DNA of 64,000 bases from NCBI GenBank assembly GCA_050943535.1, contig JBMNPJ010000002.1, positions 287,117 to 351,116 of the forward strand, in the 5' to 3' direction. Below, one piece after another: positions 35,269 to 43,830 of the stretch (position 1 is the first letter of the stretch; each line of letters opens with the position of its first letter). The notes beneath the pieces were generated by a model. The model was given only the letters and a program-made list of their open reading frames with translations, ran no database searches and had not been told where the DNA came from. Position numbers and translations under genes: made by a program. This stretch comes from Massiliimalia sp050943535. Its GTDB lineage: Bacteria; Bacillota; Clostridia; Oscillospirales; Ruminococcaceae.

Positions 35269-36374
35269 GAAAAAACGGGAACAGAAAGACGATTGCAGGC
35301 TTTGTGCTGTGTCTCATCTGCTTTTTAGGACTGCTGGCAGGACAGATGTTTTTGATTGACAGGAGCAGGGAAGAACTGTTTTCTGGAAAAGAATGGGTAT
35401 TCGGACAAAACAGTATCACCCCGTTTCAGCTAGAACAACTGGACAGTTCCGGTGAATACGGATATTTAGGAAGATATGAGGCACAGCTCACCGATCTGGG
35501 GCAAGCTGTGACAGTGGGACTTTGCAATGAAACCTATGGGGAGATATGCGGTATCACCTTCCGGTATGGGCGGTGGTTTGCCCATGGGGCTTTGGAAACG
35601 GTTATCAGCCAGAGCCTTTCCCAGCAGATATTTGGAGAAGAAAACCCCTGCGGAAGAACCCTCATGGTAGATGGGCAGGAGCTGATGATCTGCGGAGTGT
35701 ATTGTCAGCGACAGGGCTTTTTTCCTCGGCTGGCGGGAGATGGCACGGAACTTATTTTTACTTCCCGAACCGGAGTACCTCAATGGGAAGGAAAACAGTA
35801 TGCAGTGTACCATTCTGGTGACGGGAGTTTTTACCAAAGGGAGCTGGATGAGTTTCTTTTGTTTACAGGAATCTCTCAGAAGCCAGAGGCACACTTTTGT
35901 TTTGAAGACACACAGAAACTGATCATCCAAAACTGTAAGCTGATGCTTTTGCTGTTGGAAATTGCAGGAATTTATATTTGTGTGAAAGGACTTTTCTGGA
36001 TGGCAGGTCCTATCCGTAAATGTGTCCGAGAGGAAGCGTCTATTTCGATTCCACAGGCGTTAGGGATGCTGTGTATCCTTTTGCTGTTGGCAGTATGTCT
36101 CTTATTTTGGGTGTTTTTTGATTTTCAGCTTTTTATTCCAGTGCAGTCACTGCCCTTTGATAATCTATTCGACATTACTTATTATGGGAATATCATTCAG
36201 CAGCAGTTTCAGTTGGTGCACCAGCTGAATTTTGATTCCTATTACTGGAATTTATCTGTCTGGTATTTGGGGATGAGTTATTTGCTGATGGGATTCAGTA
36301 TCTTTCCTTTTGTAGGATTTTTCCTGTTCAGCGGAGAGAAAAGACGAAAGAACTTTGAAACAAGAATATGTTAA
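35265..36374 (+). CDS. MacB-core-like membrane protein
   Basis: 369 residues. An N-terminal membrane segment (about 9-30) is followed by an extracellular domain with the MacB_PCD-type signature VISQSLSQQIFGEENPCGRT and LMICGVY, then three or four membrane segments (about 222-245, 265-290, 330-355). That is the topology of type VII ABC permeases such as MacB/LolC/FtsX. There is no ATP-binding domain and no separate ATPase gene nearby. The ATG overlaps the stop of the previous gene, so the pair is made together as the last genes of the sugar-transport operon. Confidence 0.65.
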   Translation: MRKNGNRKTIAGFVLCLICFLGLLAGQMFLIDRSREELFSGKEWVFGQNSITPFQLEQLDSSGEYGYLGRYEAQLTDLGQAVTVGLCNETYGEICGITFRYGRWFAHGALETVISQSLSQQIFGEENPCGRTLMVDGQELMICGVYCQRQGFFPRLAGDGTELIFTSRTGVPQWEGKQYAVYHSGDGSFYQRELDEFLLFTGISQKPEAHFCFEDTQKLIIQNCKLMLLLLEIAGIYICVKGLFWMAGPIRKCVREEASISIPQALGMLCILLLLAVCLLFWVFFDFQLFIPVQSLPFDNLFDITYYGNIIQQQFQLVHQLNFDSYYWNLSVWYLGMSYLLMGFSIFPFVGFFLFSGEKRRKNFETRIC

Positions 36375-36383
36375 AACAAGGAA

Positions 36384-36426
36384 AGGCTCCCTGACTTACA
36401 GATATTTACTGCAAGTCAGGGAGCCT
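36384..36426. terminator. Bidirectional hairpin between convergent genes
   Basis: AGGCTCCCTGACTT/AAGTCAGGGAGCCT, a 14-bp stem. A better T-rich tail follows on the leftward strand (TTTCCTTGTTTT), so it suits the leftward cell-wall protein as well as the rightward transport operon. Confidence 0.75.
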
Positions 36427-36464
36427 GATTGTATCTTTAGATGTTCTAATTCTTTCTTTTGGAA

Positions 36465-38053
36465 AATTAAATCATAGCACCATCTGGACCTACCTGGTAA
36501 CCGTCTGGGGTTGTGGTATTGGCAAGCATTCTGCCGCTGTTGTCTAGGTAATACCACTTGCCTCCAATTCGAATCCAACCAGTCATCATGTAACCGTCAA
36601 GGTAGTGACAATAATACCAGTCGTTTCCATCTTTGAGCCAGCTTGTGTGCATAGCTCCGCTGGATTCCAGATAGTACCACTTGCCGTTAATCAATTGCCA
36701 TCCGGTTTGCATGGCGCCGCTGGCATTTAGGTAATACCATTTTCCGCCTAAATACTGCCATCCTGTCTTCATAGCACCGCTGCCATTGAGGTAATACCAT
36801 ACGCCATTTACGTTCTGCCAACCAGTAAGCATAGCGCCATTGCTGCCCAAATAGTACCAGCTTCCGCCAATCCTTTGCCATCCGGTCTGCATCACACCGC
36901 TGTCATTGAGATAATACCAAAGTCCGCCGATTCGGATCCAGCCAGTCATCATATATCCAGATTCGTAATGGCAATAATACCAGTTGTTTCCATCTTTGAG
37001 CCAGCTTTTATGCATATAGGTGTTGGAATCCATGTAGTACCACAAGCCGTTTATTTTCTGCCAGCCGGTTAGAGCTGTCCCGTTCTGATAGTACTGCCAT
37101 TGTCCGTTTTCGCTTTTTACCCAGCCATGAGGAATTGATGGTAGTTCAGACGCAGAAGCATAGCGATAAGGCTGATAATGCTTTTGTGCCCAGTTTGCCA
37201 GATCGGAACCCTGCGGGATCACCATATAAGTTTCTTGATAGGTAGAGCACCGATCGTTTATATTATAACTTACAAAGCCTGCATGACCTTCATAGGGGAA
37301 CATCCCACTGCTACGTAATGTGCTAGGAAAGTAGATTTCTTCCAAATTATCGCAATTGATAATATCCATGACACTGAATTGCTGGATACCCTCTGGCAGC
37401 CGAATTGTTGTCAAACGATCGCAGTTGATAATTTCAGGTGCATACTTGTAAGTCCATCGAGAAGGAAATATAATTTCAGTTAAATTTTGACAGCTTGAGA
37501 TGGCAGTATTGACATCTCCGCGGGTTAAGATGATTTTCTGGGCATTTGATTGGTGAATGTTCACATCTCCCACCTGAATTCCATCTACTGTTTCTGGAAT
37601 CCGAAGAACAGTTGCAGTCTGAGGAACTCCAACAATATATGCTGTACCGTTGGATTCGACATAATAGGTATATCCATCACTGGAAACCTTGGTCACCTTT
37701 TGTGCATTGACCGGCGCAACCATGACCGACATTGCCATTACCATAGACAGAATCCCGCTCACTAGCTTTTTCCAAAATTTCATACCATCAACCTCCTTGT
37801 CATTTTTATTCCATTGGAAAAAACTCCTTATATTCATAATACACCTGAGCTAAAGAATTTTTTTCAAAAATCTTCTGATAATATGGAAATTCTATGATTT
37901 GACAGTTTTTATGCTGTAAATTTGTGCAAATAAAAATCATATATTACATGTGGTGCAAAAGGAAATGGTAAAAAACTCTTAAATTATTAAAATAGATTAT
38001 TCGAGAATTAACTTTATCCTGTAAAATAAAAAAATCCTGTACCAGAAAGAGTA
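36465..38053. repeat. Direct repeat, complete copy
   Basis: This segment contains the cell-wall protein gene and about 270 bases of its upstream DNA. It matches 43831-44466 closely at both ends; the other copy lacks 952 internal bases. Both copies have the same orientation, about 7 kb apart. Confidence 0.8.
36467..37783 (-). CDS. Secreted leucine-rich protein with cell-wall-binding repeats
   Basis: 438 residues from the ATG at 37783, with AAGGAGG eight bases upstream. A signal peptide ends near APVNAQ. Residues about 30-200 form a short BspA-like leucine-rich region (LTEIIFPS, LTTIRLPEGI, LEEIYFPSTL). Residues about 215-420 are choline-binding-type repeats of the pattern TGWQxIxGxWYYLxxSGAM, about ten units. 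It is probably a non-covalently attached surface protein. A truncated, frameshifted copy lies at 43833-44196 in the same orientation with the same upstream DNA. Confidence 0.85.
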   Translation of the reverse strand: MKFWKKLVSGILSMVMAMSVMVAPVNAQKVTKVSSDGYTYYVESNGTAYIVGVPQTATVLRIPETVDGIQVGDVNIHQSNAQKIILTRGDVNTAISSCQNLTEIIFPSRWTYKYAPEIINCDRLTTIRLPEGIQQFSVMDIINCDNLEEIYFPSTLRSSGMFPYEGHAGFVSYNINDRCSTYQETYMVIPQGSDLANWAQKHYQPYRYASASELPSIPHGWVKSENGQWQYYQNGTALTGWQKINGLWYYMDSNTYMHKSWLKDGNNWYYCHYESGYMMTGWIRIGGLWYYLNDSGVMQTGWQRIGGSWYYLGSNGAMLTGWQNVNGVWYYLNGSGAMKTGWQYLGGKWYYLNASGAMQTGWQLINGKWYYLESSGAMHTSWLKDGNDWYYCHYLDGYMMTGWIRIGGKWYYLDNSGRMLANTTTPDGYQVGPDGAMI

Positions 38054-38423
38054 AGTGTTACTTGTTTATCAGCCAGGTTTTCAGTCAGTTCTGCGATTAT
38101 ATTATTGCTGACGGATAAACTACCAGCGCTGAATGGGATGCCAGATGCTTACCTGAGGGAAAACAATTGAAAGGTGTTGTTTTATTGAAATTGAAAAATA
38201 TTGGAAAATCAATGAATTGATATGCTGTAACCTCAATAAAAATCGAAAGTTATATGGAAAATATCAGAATAATTTATTGATTACTGGACCTATTTCATAC
38301 TTTCAAAATTCTGTTCACTATGCTATAATGACAAAAAATAGTATATACACGTTTTATTCTTTTCTGTATCATATGTTTGCGAGATTGTTGCTGTACTCTA
38401 TTTCCTGAAAAAGGAGGGTTTTT
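37784..38423. other. Upstream region of the leucine-rich protein gene
   Basis: AT-rich. The first 270 bases are duplicated at 44197-44466 with few changes, including the ribosome site and the probable promoter zone around 37817-37870 (TATTAT on the leftward strand). From 38054 to 38423 there is no convincing gene; a short stretch near 38080-38170 looks like a coding remnant but is not identifiable. Confidence 0.5.
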
Positions 38424-39029
38424 ATGAAACAATTTCTCCTTTCCTTTTGGGACAAGCATAAAATTCTATCCGTCCTATTGGCTGTCATTCTTGCCGGTTT
38501 TGTCCTATTTGCAGTCTGGTATTTTCAGCCCATTTCTACCCGGACTGTCACCGGGCAGATAAATGGTCGGAAATTTTCTATGGAGGTCCCCAAGGATTGG
38601 AAAATGGTCACGGACAATGAAACTTTTAAAAGATATGCACCCGAAGGCAAAGCTTACACTGAGGATTTTGTATCGATTAATCTATCTCAGATGTCAGAAG
38701 AATTGGGTTATTCTGAGGAGTCTCAGTCTCTTCTAAAAAATATGATACACACGGGTGACCCTGATCTTTTTGAAAAGACCCAACAAAGCTTTTTTCCTGA
38801 TTTTCGGCTTTATTATCACAAAAAGATGGAATCGAACGGTATTTCGATGGTAAAGCTCTCCTATGCATTGTGTAAGGATCCTGAATGGGAATATAGTTAC
38901 AAAATCGGTTGCTTTTTTGAAGAACAGGATGATGTCTATTTTCTGTATCTTTCCTGGGAACATCGTCTTTTCAAACCCATGTCCAGAATCCTGCAAAAGA
39001 CAGCCGCTTCCTTTCAGTGGGAATCGTAA
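38424..39029 (+). CDS. Membrane-anchored protein of unknown function
   Basis: 201 residues. The N-terminus has a membrane segment (about 15-37, with WDKHK before it), then an extracellular part that begins TVTGQINGRKFSMEVPKDWK. This resembles the start of PsbP-like or DcrB-like domains, in which a bacterial lipoprotein or anchor precedes a small alpha/beta domain. No catalytic motif is visible. AAAGGAGGG gives a strong ribosome site, and a clean terminator follows, so it is probably a single-gene unit. Confidence 0.65.
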   Translation: MKQFLLSFWDKHKILSVLLAVILAGFVLFAVWYFQPISTRTVTGQINGRKFSMEVPKDWKMVTDNETFKRYAPEGKAYTEDFVSINLSQMSEELGYSEESQSLLKNMIHTGDPDLFEKTQQSFFPDFRLYYHKKMESNGISMVKLSYALCKDPEWEYSYKIGCFFEEQDDVYFLYLSWEHRLFKPMSRILQKTAASFQWES

Positions 39030-39129
39030 AAACAGTTTAGGCGGATATTTAAACTTACTTTTTATTAATTGAGAAGAATCTAGTTGTAAAAATCATAAAT
39101 AACCACAAGAAGGAAAAGGAAAAATATTA

Positions 39130-39159
39130 GCCCCTGAAAGAAATCTTTCAGGGGCTTTT
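39130..39159 (+). terminator. Intrinsic terminator
   Basis: GCCCCTGAAAG/CTTTCAGGGGC with a four-base loop and TTTTG. Confidence 0.85.
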
Positions 39160-39278
39160 GTATTGCTTGGAAATCACACTTATACCCTAATAAAAATAAT
39201 CCTGTTTTTGCCAGAGTGTAGACGTAAAATCAGCAGAAAAAAGAAAGTGATAAAATCTATTTGCGTATGTTTCTTTTT

Positions 39279-40154
39279 CTATTCGCAGATACCTTTTACT
39301 TCCTTTAGAAATAGTTCGGCAGCTTTGGAAAGCCGTTGTTCTTTTCGCCAAATCAATCGCATAGGGGAGGTCATTGTGGGAATAATTGGCCGAAAACACA
39401 GGACACTGTCTGCTCCCGTATGAACCAGCTTGTCAAATCCTAAAGCATAACCCAGCCCTTCCCGTACCAAAATAGAGGCATTAAAAATCAGGTCATAAGT
39501 GGCAACAATATGAAGTCGATGGTAGTTCTTTTGCAGCCATTGGGGCATTTCGTTGGTTGCTCCTTGTCTGGATACAATCAGCGGCAGTTCAATCAGTTCC
39601 TCTATAGCAATTGCCGATTTGGATACCATGGGACTGTCTTTTCGCATAATTAACCCCCACCGATCTGTAACAGGTAAATCCAAATATGCGTATTTAGATA
39701 GATCAATATTCTGTACCACTACAGCAAAATCCAACAACCCTTTGTTTAGACGCTCACAAACTGTTTCTGCATTTCCGCTGTACAGGTGAAAATGCAGGTT
39801 TTGATACTCTGTCTGGAGCTGTTTGGCAGCTTTCGCCAGCAGTGTGATTCCTTCTGATTCAGCACATCCTAGATACAGATTTCCTCCATTAAACTCGTTC
39901 ATAGAGGCAAATTCTGATTCAGTCAAATCCACCATATCTAAAATATCCAGCGCCCGTTTATAGAGGATCTCACCTTCTGGAGTTAGATGAATGTTATAGT
40001 TTCCGCGGACAAATAGTTTTTGTCCTAACTCTTCTTCAAGTTCTTTGATCTGTTTGGATAAAGTAGGCTGTGTTACATGAAGTTTAAAGGCGGCACGGGT
40101 CATGCTTTCTTCTTTAACAGCTTCTACAAAATATCGCAGTACGCGCAGTTCCAT
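39279..40154 (-). CDS. LysR family transcriptional regulator
   Basis: 291 residues. The N-terminal winged helix (MELRVLRYFVEAVKEESMTR and HVTQPTLSKQIKELEEELG) is canonical, followed by the periplasmic-binding-like co-inducer domain with LYLGCAESEGITLLA. It is divergent from a four-gene operon of an acetyltransferase, a hydrolase and two flavodoxin-like reductases, with promoters in both directions and a 12-bp palindrome between them. It is the expected activator of that operon. The inducer is unknown; redox-active or aromatic compounds would fit the target genes. Confidence 0.9.
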   Translation of the reverse strand: MELRVLRYFVEAVKEESMTRAAFKLHVTQPTLSKQIKELEEELGQKLFVRGNYNIHLTPEGEILYKRALDILDMVDLTESEFASMNEFNGGNLYLGCAESEGITLLAKAAKQLQTEYQNLHFHLYSGNAETVCERLNKGLLDFAVVVQNIDLSKYAYLDLPVTDRWGLIMRKDSPMVSKSAIAIEELIELPLIVSRQGATNEMPQWLQKNYHRLHIVATYDLIFNASILVREGLGYALGFDKLVHTGADSVLCFRPIIPTMTSPMRLIWRKEQRLSKAAELFLKEVKGICE

Positions 40155-40181
40155 AAAAACCCCCCCTTGTACAATAACTTT

Positions 40182-40210
40182 ATTATATCCCCTTTAGATA
40201 TTCTTTTCAA
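40182..40210 (-). promoter_or_regulatory. LysR gene promoter
   Basis: Leftward TTGAAA, 17-base spacer, TATAAT, 28 bases upstream of the LysR start codon. Confidence 0.65.
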
Positions 40211-40212
40211 GA

Positions 40213-40224
40213 ATAACTAGTTAT
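40213..40224. promoter_or_regulatory. LysR operator candidate
   Basis: ATAACTAGTTAT is a perfect 12-bp palindrome of the T-N11-A type. It lies between the -35 elements of the two divergent promoters, the usual position for a LysR activation and autorepression site. Confidence 0.6.
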
Positions 40225-40237
40225 AATTTATAGCAAT

Positions 40238-40266
40238 TTGCTATTTGGTGTTTTGGGATTTATAAT
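40238..40266 (+). promoter_or_regulatory. Promoter of the LysR-controlled operon
   Basis: TTGCTA (40238-40243), 17-base spacer, TATAAT (40261-40266), 22 bases before the first ATG. Confidence 0.65.
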
Positions 40267-40287
40267 AGGGGCAAGAGGTGAAAAGAA

Positions 40288-40851
40288 ATGAAATTAGATG
40301 AGTTTTTAAGCTATATGGACAGCGGAAAAGAAGTAGTTGCCGGTTCTCCAGTACATCAGTGCATGCATGCGCTATCCCAGGAAGCGATGCAGCTAACTGC
40401 AGAATTAAACACCGGTTATCACACGGCTCAGGAAATTGTAGAACTGATGAAGAAAATTACCGGAAGACAAATAGATGATAGTTTTGCATTATTTCCTCCG
40501 TTTTATACGGATTGCGGAAAGAATTTGAAAATCGGGAAAAAGGTGTTTTTTAACGCAGGGGTTAAAATTCAGGATCAAGGTGGTGTCACCATTGAGGATG
40601 GGGTACTGATTGGACACAATGTGGTGATTGCCACACTGGATCACAATTTGGATCCCAATCACCGGGGGAATATGATTCCGGCTCCTGTTCATATTGGCAA
40701 AAACGTGTGGATTGGTGCAAACGCCACCATTTGCAAAGGCGTTACCATTGGAGATGGTGCGGTAATTGCAGCAGGCGCTGTTGTAACCAAAGATGTGCCG
40801 GAAAATACTGTATTTGGCGGCGTTCCTGCCAAATTGCTGAAAAATATTTAG
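40288..40851 (+). CDS. Hexapeptide-repeat acyltransferase
   Basis: 187 residues. The N-terminal helical part is followed by a left-handed beta-helix with IGHNVVIATLDHNLDPNHRG, which holds the catalytic histidine (TLDH), and VTIGDGAVIAAGAVVTKDVP. A member of the sugar O-acetyltransferase (LacA/NodL-like) group using acetyl-CoA. It is the first gene of the LysR-controlled operon. In such redox-linked operons the acceptor may not be a sugar; this cannot be settled. Confidence 0.85.
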   Translation: MKLDEFLSYMDSGKEVVAGSPVHQCMHALSQEAMQLTAELNTGYHTAQEIVELMKKITGRQIDDSFALFPPFYTDCGKNLKIGKKVFFNAGVKIQDQGGVTIEDGVLIGHNVVIATLDHNLDPNHRGNMIPAPVHIGKNVWIGANATICKGVTIGDGAVIAAGAVVTKDVPENTVFGGVPAKLLKNI

Positions 40852-40863
40852 GAGGAATCTATC

Positions 40864-41862
40864 ATGATGAAAACGGAAAAACTGGTATTGACTCAAGATT
40901 GGGATAAGACCTTCCCAAAAAGTGAACTGGTGACTCACCAAAAAGTAACTTTTATTAACCGATATGGCATCACGTTGGCAGCAGATATGTATATACCAAA
41001 AAATGCAGAAGGCAAGCTGCCGGCAATTGCGGTTTGTGGTCCTTTTGGTGCTGTGAAAGAACAGTGTTCTGGTTTGTATGCCCAGTCTATGGCAGAACGT
41101 GGATTTTTGACAATAGCGTTCGACCCATCCTTTACCGGTGAAAGCGGTGGTCAACCCCGATATATGGCATCTCCTGATATCAATACTGAGGATTTTCAAG
41201 CGGCTGTAGATTTTCTCTCTGTTCAGGATCAGGTAGATCCTGAGAAAATTGGTATTATCGGTATTTGCGGCTGGGGTGGTATGGCACTTAATGCAGCGAC
41301 ACTGGATACTAGAATTAAAGCGACTGTGACCTCTACCATGTATGATATGAGCCGAGTAAATGCAAAGGGCTATTTTGACGGAGCAGACAGTGCAGATGCC
41401 CGCTATGAGACCAAAAAATCATTAAATGCAGTCCGTACAGAGGAGTACAAAAAGGGTGAGTATTCCCGTGCTGGAGGATGCCTGCCTTATCCTGCACCAG
41501 AAGATGTTCCGTTCTTTGTGAAGGATTATAGTGCTTATTACAAGACAGAACGGGGTTACCATGCTCGTTCTTTGAATTCTAATCAGGGTTGGAATACCGT
41601 TGGAACCATGTCTTTTATCAATCAGCCTATTTTGCAGTACAGCAATGAGATTCGAAGCGCCGTATTGATGATTCATGGGGAAAAGGCACATTCTTGTTAT
41701 TTTTCCAGAGATGCTTTTGAGAATATGGTAAAGGATAATCCTGATACAGAAAATAAAGAATTGTTGATTATCCCTAATGCAGTGCATACAGACCTTTACG
41801 ATCAGGTAGATGTTATCCCCTTTGATAAATTGGAAAATTTCTTTAAGGAGTATCTGGGATAA
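40864..41862 (+). CDS. Alpha/beta hydrolase
   Basis: 332 residues resembling the dienelactone-hydrolase/YcjY-type group: ITLAADMYIPKN at the start of the fold, an FDPSFTGESGG oxyanion region, GIIGICGWGGMALNAA where Cys135 occupies the nucleophile elbow, and IPNAVHTDLYD with the catalytic histidine. The elbow reads G-I-C-G-W-G-G rather than GxSxG. Whether Cys is the real nucleophile is uncertain. Its stop overlaps the next ATG (TAATG), so the operon is tightly coupled. Confidence 0.83.
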   Translation: MMKTEKLVLTQDWDKTFPKSELVTHQKVTFINRYGITLAADMYIPKNAEGKLPAIAVCGPFGAVKEQCSGLYAQSMAERGFLTIAFDPSFTGESGGQPRYMASPDINTEDFQAAVDFLSVQDQVDPEKIGIIGICGWGGMALNAATLDTRIKATVTSTMYDMSRVNAKGYFDGADSADARYETKKSLNAVRTEEYKKGEYSRAGGCLPYPAPEDVPFFVKDYSAYYKTERGYHARSLNSNQGWNTVGTMSFINQPILQYSNEIRSAVLMIHGEKAHSCYFSRDAFENMVKDNPDTENKELLIIPNAVHTDLYDQVDVIPFDKLENFFKEYLG

Positions 41863-42380
41863 TGCGAATTGTTGTATTAAACGGCAGTCCCAGACGGAAT
41901 GGGAACACCATGCACCTGATCAACGGATTTAAAGCTGGTGCGCAGGATGCCGGACATACCGTATCGGTAGAACATGTGGCTTTCATGAATATTCGTGGCT
42001 GCATGGGATGCGAATACTGCCGCACTAAAGAAAAGGGAATCTGCGTTCAAAAAGATGATATGCAAAAGCTGTATGAGCAGATTTTGTCGGCAGATATGCT
42101 GGTTTTTGCATCACCGATTTACTATTTTACTTTGTCTGCGCAGCTTCAAAGTGTGATTCATAGAACCTATGCGATTGATATTCCAAAGAATATCAAAAAG
42201 ACAGCACTGATTATGAGTTCCGGCAGTTCATTTGTCTATGGTCCGGCTATCTCCCAGTATTATCAGTCTATTGTAGAATATTGGAAGGTGGAGAATGCTG
42301 GAATTTTCACAGCAAATGGAGAGGCAAATCAAACGAAAGAAAAATGGGATGAACTGTATCGGTTTGGAAAATCTTTATAA
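41862..42380 (+). CDS. Flavodoxin-like NAD(P)H-dependent FMN reductase
   Basis: 172 residues: VLNGSPRRNGNTMHLINGF phosphate loop for FMN, CMGCEYCR, and FASPIYYFTLSAQLQSVIHR at the flavin edge. A member of the iron-sulfur-flavoprotein/NADPH-dependent reductase family, with the CxxC pair kept. The substrate is unknown. It starts inside the stop codon of the hydrolase gene and is followed by a related reductase 17 bases later. Confidence 0.87.
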   Translation: MRIVVLNGSPRRNGNTMHLINGFKAGAQDAGHTVSVEHVAFMNIRGCMGCEYCRTKEKGICVQKDDMQKLYEQILSADMLVFASPIYYFTLSAQLQSVIHRTYAIDIPKNIKKTALIMSSGSSFVYGPAISQYYQSIVEYWKVENAGIFTANGEANQTKEKWDELYRFGKSL

Positions 42381-42397
42381 GAAAAGAGGTACTTATT

Positions 42398-42943
42398 ATG
42401 AGCAAAAAGATTTTAATCATTTCTACCAGTCCTAGAAAGAACAGCAATTCAGATGCGCTGGCAGAACAATTTGCCAAAGGTGCACGGGAGGCAGGACATG
42501 AGGTTGAAAAAATCAGCCTGATTGACAAGAATATTCAGTTTTGTAAAGGATGTTTGGCCTGTCAGAAAACCATGCGTTGTGTGATTCACGATGATGCAGA
42601 TAAAATCGTCCAGGAAAAGATGCTGCATGCTGATGTGCTGGTTTTTGCGACCCCTATCTATTATTATGAAATGTGCGGTCAGATGAAAACCTTATTGGAC
42701 CGCGCAAATCCGCTGTACTCCTCTGATTATGCTTTCCGGGATGTATACTTTATTGCAACTGCTGCAGAAGATGGCGATGAAGTTTGGTCCCGTGCTGCCA
42801 ATGGCCTGGAGGGGTGGATCGCATGCTTCCCAAAAGCTCATCTTTCTGGTATCGTCTTTGGCGGAAATGCCACAGAAGCTGGAACTATTCAGGACAGTCC
42901 TGCAATGAAAAAAGCCTTTGATACAGGAAAAGCTATTCAATAA
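42398..42943 (+). CDS. Flavodoxin-like NAD(P)H-dependent oxidoreductase
   Basis: 181 residues. ISTSPRKNSNSDALAEQF binds FMN phosphate, CKGCLACQKT is the conserved cysteine block, and FATPIYYYEMCGQMKTLLDR is the flavin region. It is related to the previous gene but clearly diverged. Last gene of the LysR-controlled operon. Together with the acetyltransferase and hydrolase it looks like a small detoxification or modification pathway. Confidence 0.87.
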   Translation: MSKKILIISTSPRKNSNSDALAEQFAKGAREAGHEVEKISLIDKNIQFCKGCLACQKTMRCVIHDDADKIVQEKMLHADVLVFATPIYYYEMCGQMKTLLDRANPLYSSDYAFRDVYFIATAAEDGDEVWSRAANGLEGWIACFPKAHLSGIVFGGNATEAGTIQDSPAMKKAFDTGKAIQ

Positions 42944-43014
42944 ATGGGTTTTATAGCGCTGATTTGTTATGGAAGCCATAAAGGAGTTTATAAAATAAGG
43001 AGGTGGATACCTTG

Positions 43015-43560
43015 ATGAAACGAGTCATATTTCTCATATTGCTGCCGTTATGCTTATTCATGCTCACAGCTTGCAAAACGGGGTATCATACAGAATCTTC
43101 TTCTGGTATGATCGAGTATTCAGAATCAAAGGTGGATCTATCTCAGTCGGAAACAATGATACAGGATGCTCAATCAAATATTTTATTGGAGGAGGGTGAG
43201 AATGTGAAAATACAAATTACAGTGGGTGATACTGTTTTGACTGCTGTTCCGGAAGAAAATTCTTCCGCAAAAGCATTGATTGCATTATTGCAAAAAGGAC
43301 CGATTACTGTGCAAATGTCTGATTATGCGGGAATGGAAAAGGTAGGTTCCCTTGGAACGAATCTGCCGAGAAATGATACTCAGATCAGTGTGGATGCTGG
43401 TGATGTCATTTTATATCAGGGCAACCAAATTACCATTTATTATGGAACCAATTCATGGAACTTTACAAAATTAGCTGTGATTGAAGATGCAACAAAAGAA
43501 AGCTTGTTGAAAGTACTTGGTTCTGGAGATGTGGATGTAACATTTTCCATCGCAGAATAA
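43015..43560 (+). CDS. Lipoprotein with a cyclophilin-like domain
   Basis: 181 residues from the ATG at 43015 (AAGGAGG upstream; an in-frame GTG at 43003 lies inside the ribosome-site region). Lipobox MLTAC with Cys20. The mature part (about 63-181) fits the bacterial cyclophilin-like fold (PF18050 type): ITVGDTVLTAVPEENSSAKA, then DVILYQGNQITIYYGTNSW. It often accompanies flavodoxin-like reductases, as here. It is an extracellular protein of unknown activity; the catalytic residues of true prolyl isomerases are not evident. Confidence 0.8.
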   Translation: MKRVIFLILLPLCLFMLTACKTGYHTESSSGMIEYSESKVDLSQSETMIQDAQSNILLEEGENVKIQITVGDTVLTAVPEENSSAKALIALLQKGPITVQMSDYAGMEKVGSLGTNLPRNDTQISVDAGDVILYQGNQITIYYGTNSWNFTKLAVIEDATKESLLKVLGSGDVDVTFSIAE

Positions 43561-43575
43561 CGGATCACTCAATTT

Positions 43576-43613
43576 ACCGCCGTTTATGGTTGATGCCATA
43601 GCGGCGGTTTTTT
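43576..43613 (+). terminator. Intrinsic terminator
   Basis: ACCGCCGTTTATGG pairs with CCATAGCGGCGGT, then TTTTT. It ends the cyclophilin-like lipoprotein unit. Confidence 0.85.
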
Positions 43614-43616
43614 GAT

Positions 43617-43799
43617 TGGTCGCCAAAAAGGAAGAATAAAAAAGTAAAACAAAAAAATAGACCTCCTGTGATCAATAGCGGTGGTTTGGCGACCACAACT
43701 AAAAATACAGGAGATCATGTTATGAAAGATATATTACTGGCATTAAATCCTATTCCATTAAAGATTATTCTAAAAAGCAGTGAGGTGATAACCCTTTAA
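43617..43799. other. Short inverted repeat and a 25-codon orphan frame
   Basis: TGGTCGCCAAA (43617-43627) and TTTGGCGACCA (43685-43695) form an 11-bp inverted repeat around an A-rich stretch. At 43722-43799 a small frame (MKDILLALNPIPLKI and ten more residues) has a GGAG ribosome site. It may be a truncated gene or an insertion-element edge; nothing recognisable. Confidence 0.35.
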
Positions 43800-43830
43800 T
43801 ATGATTTGTACCATGTTTTTCTTTTGATAG

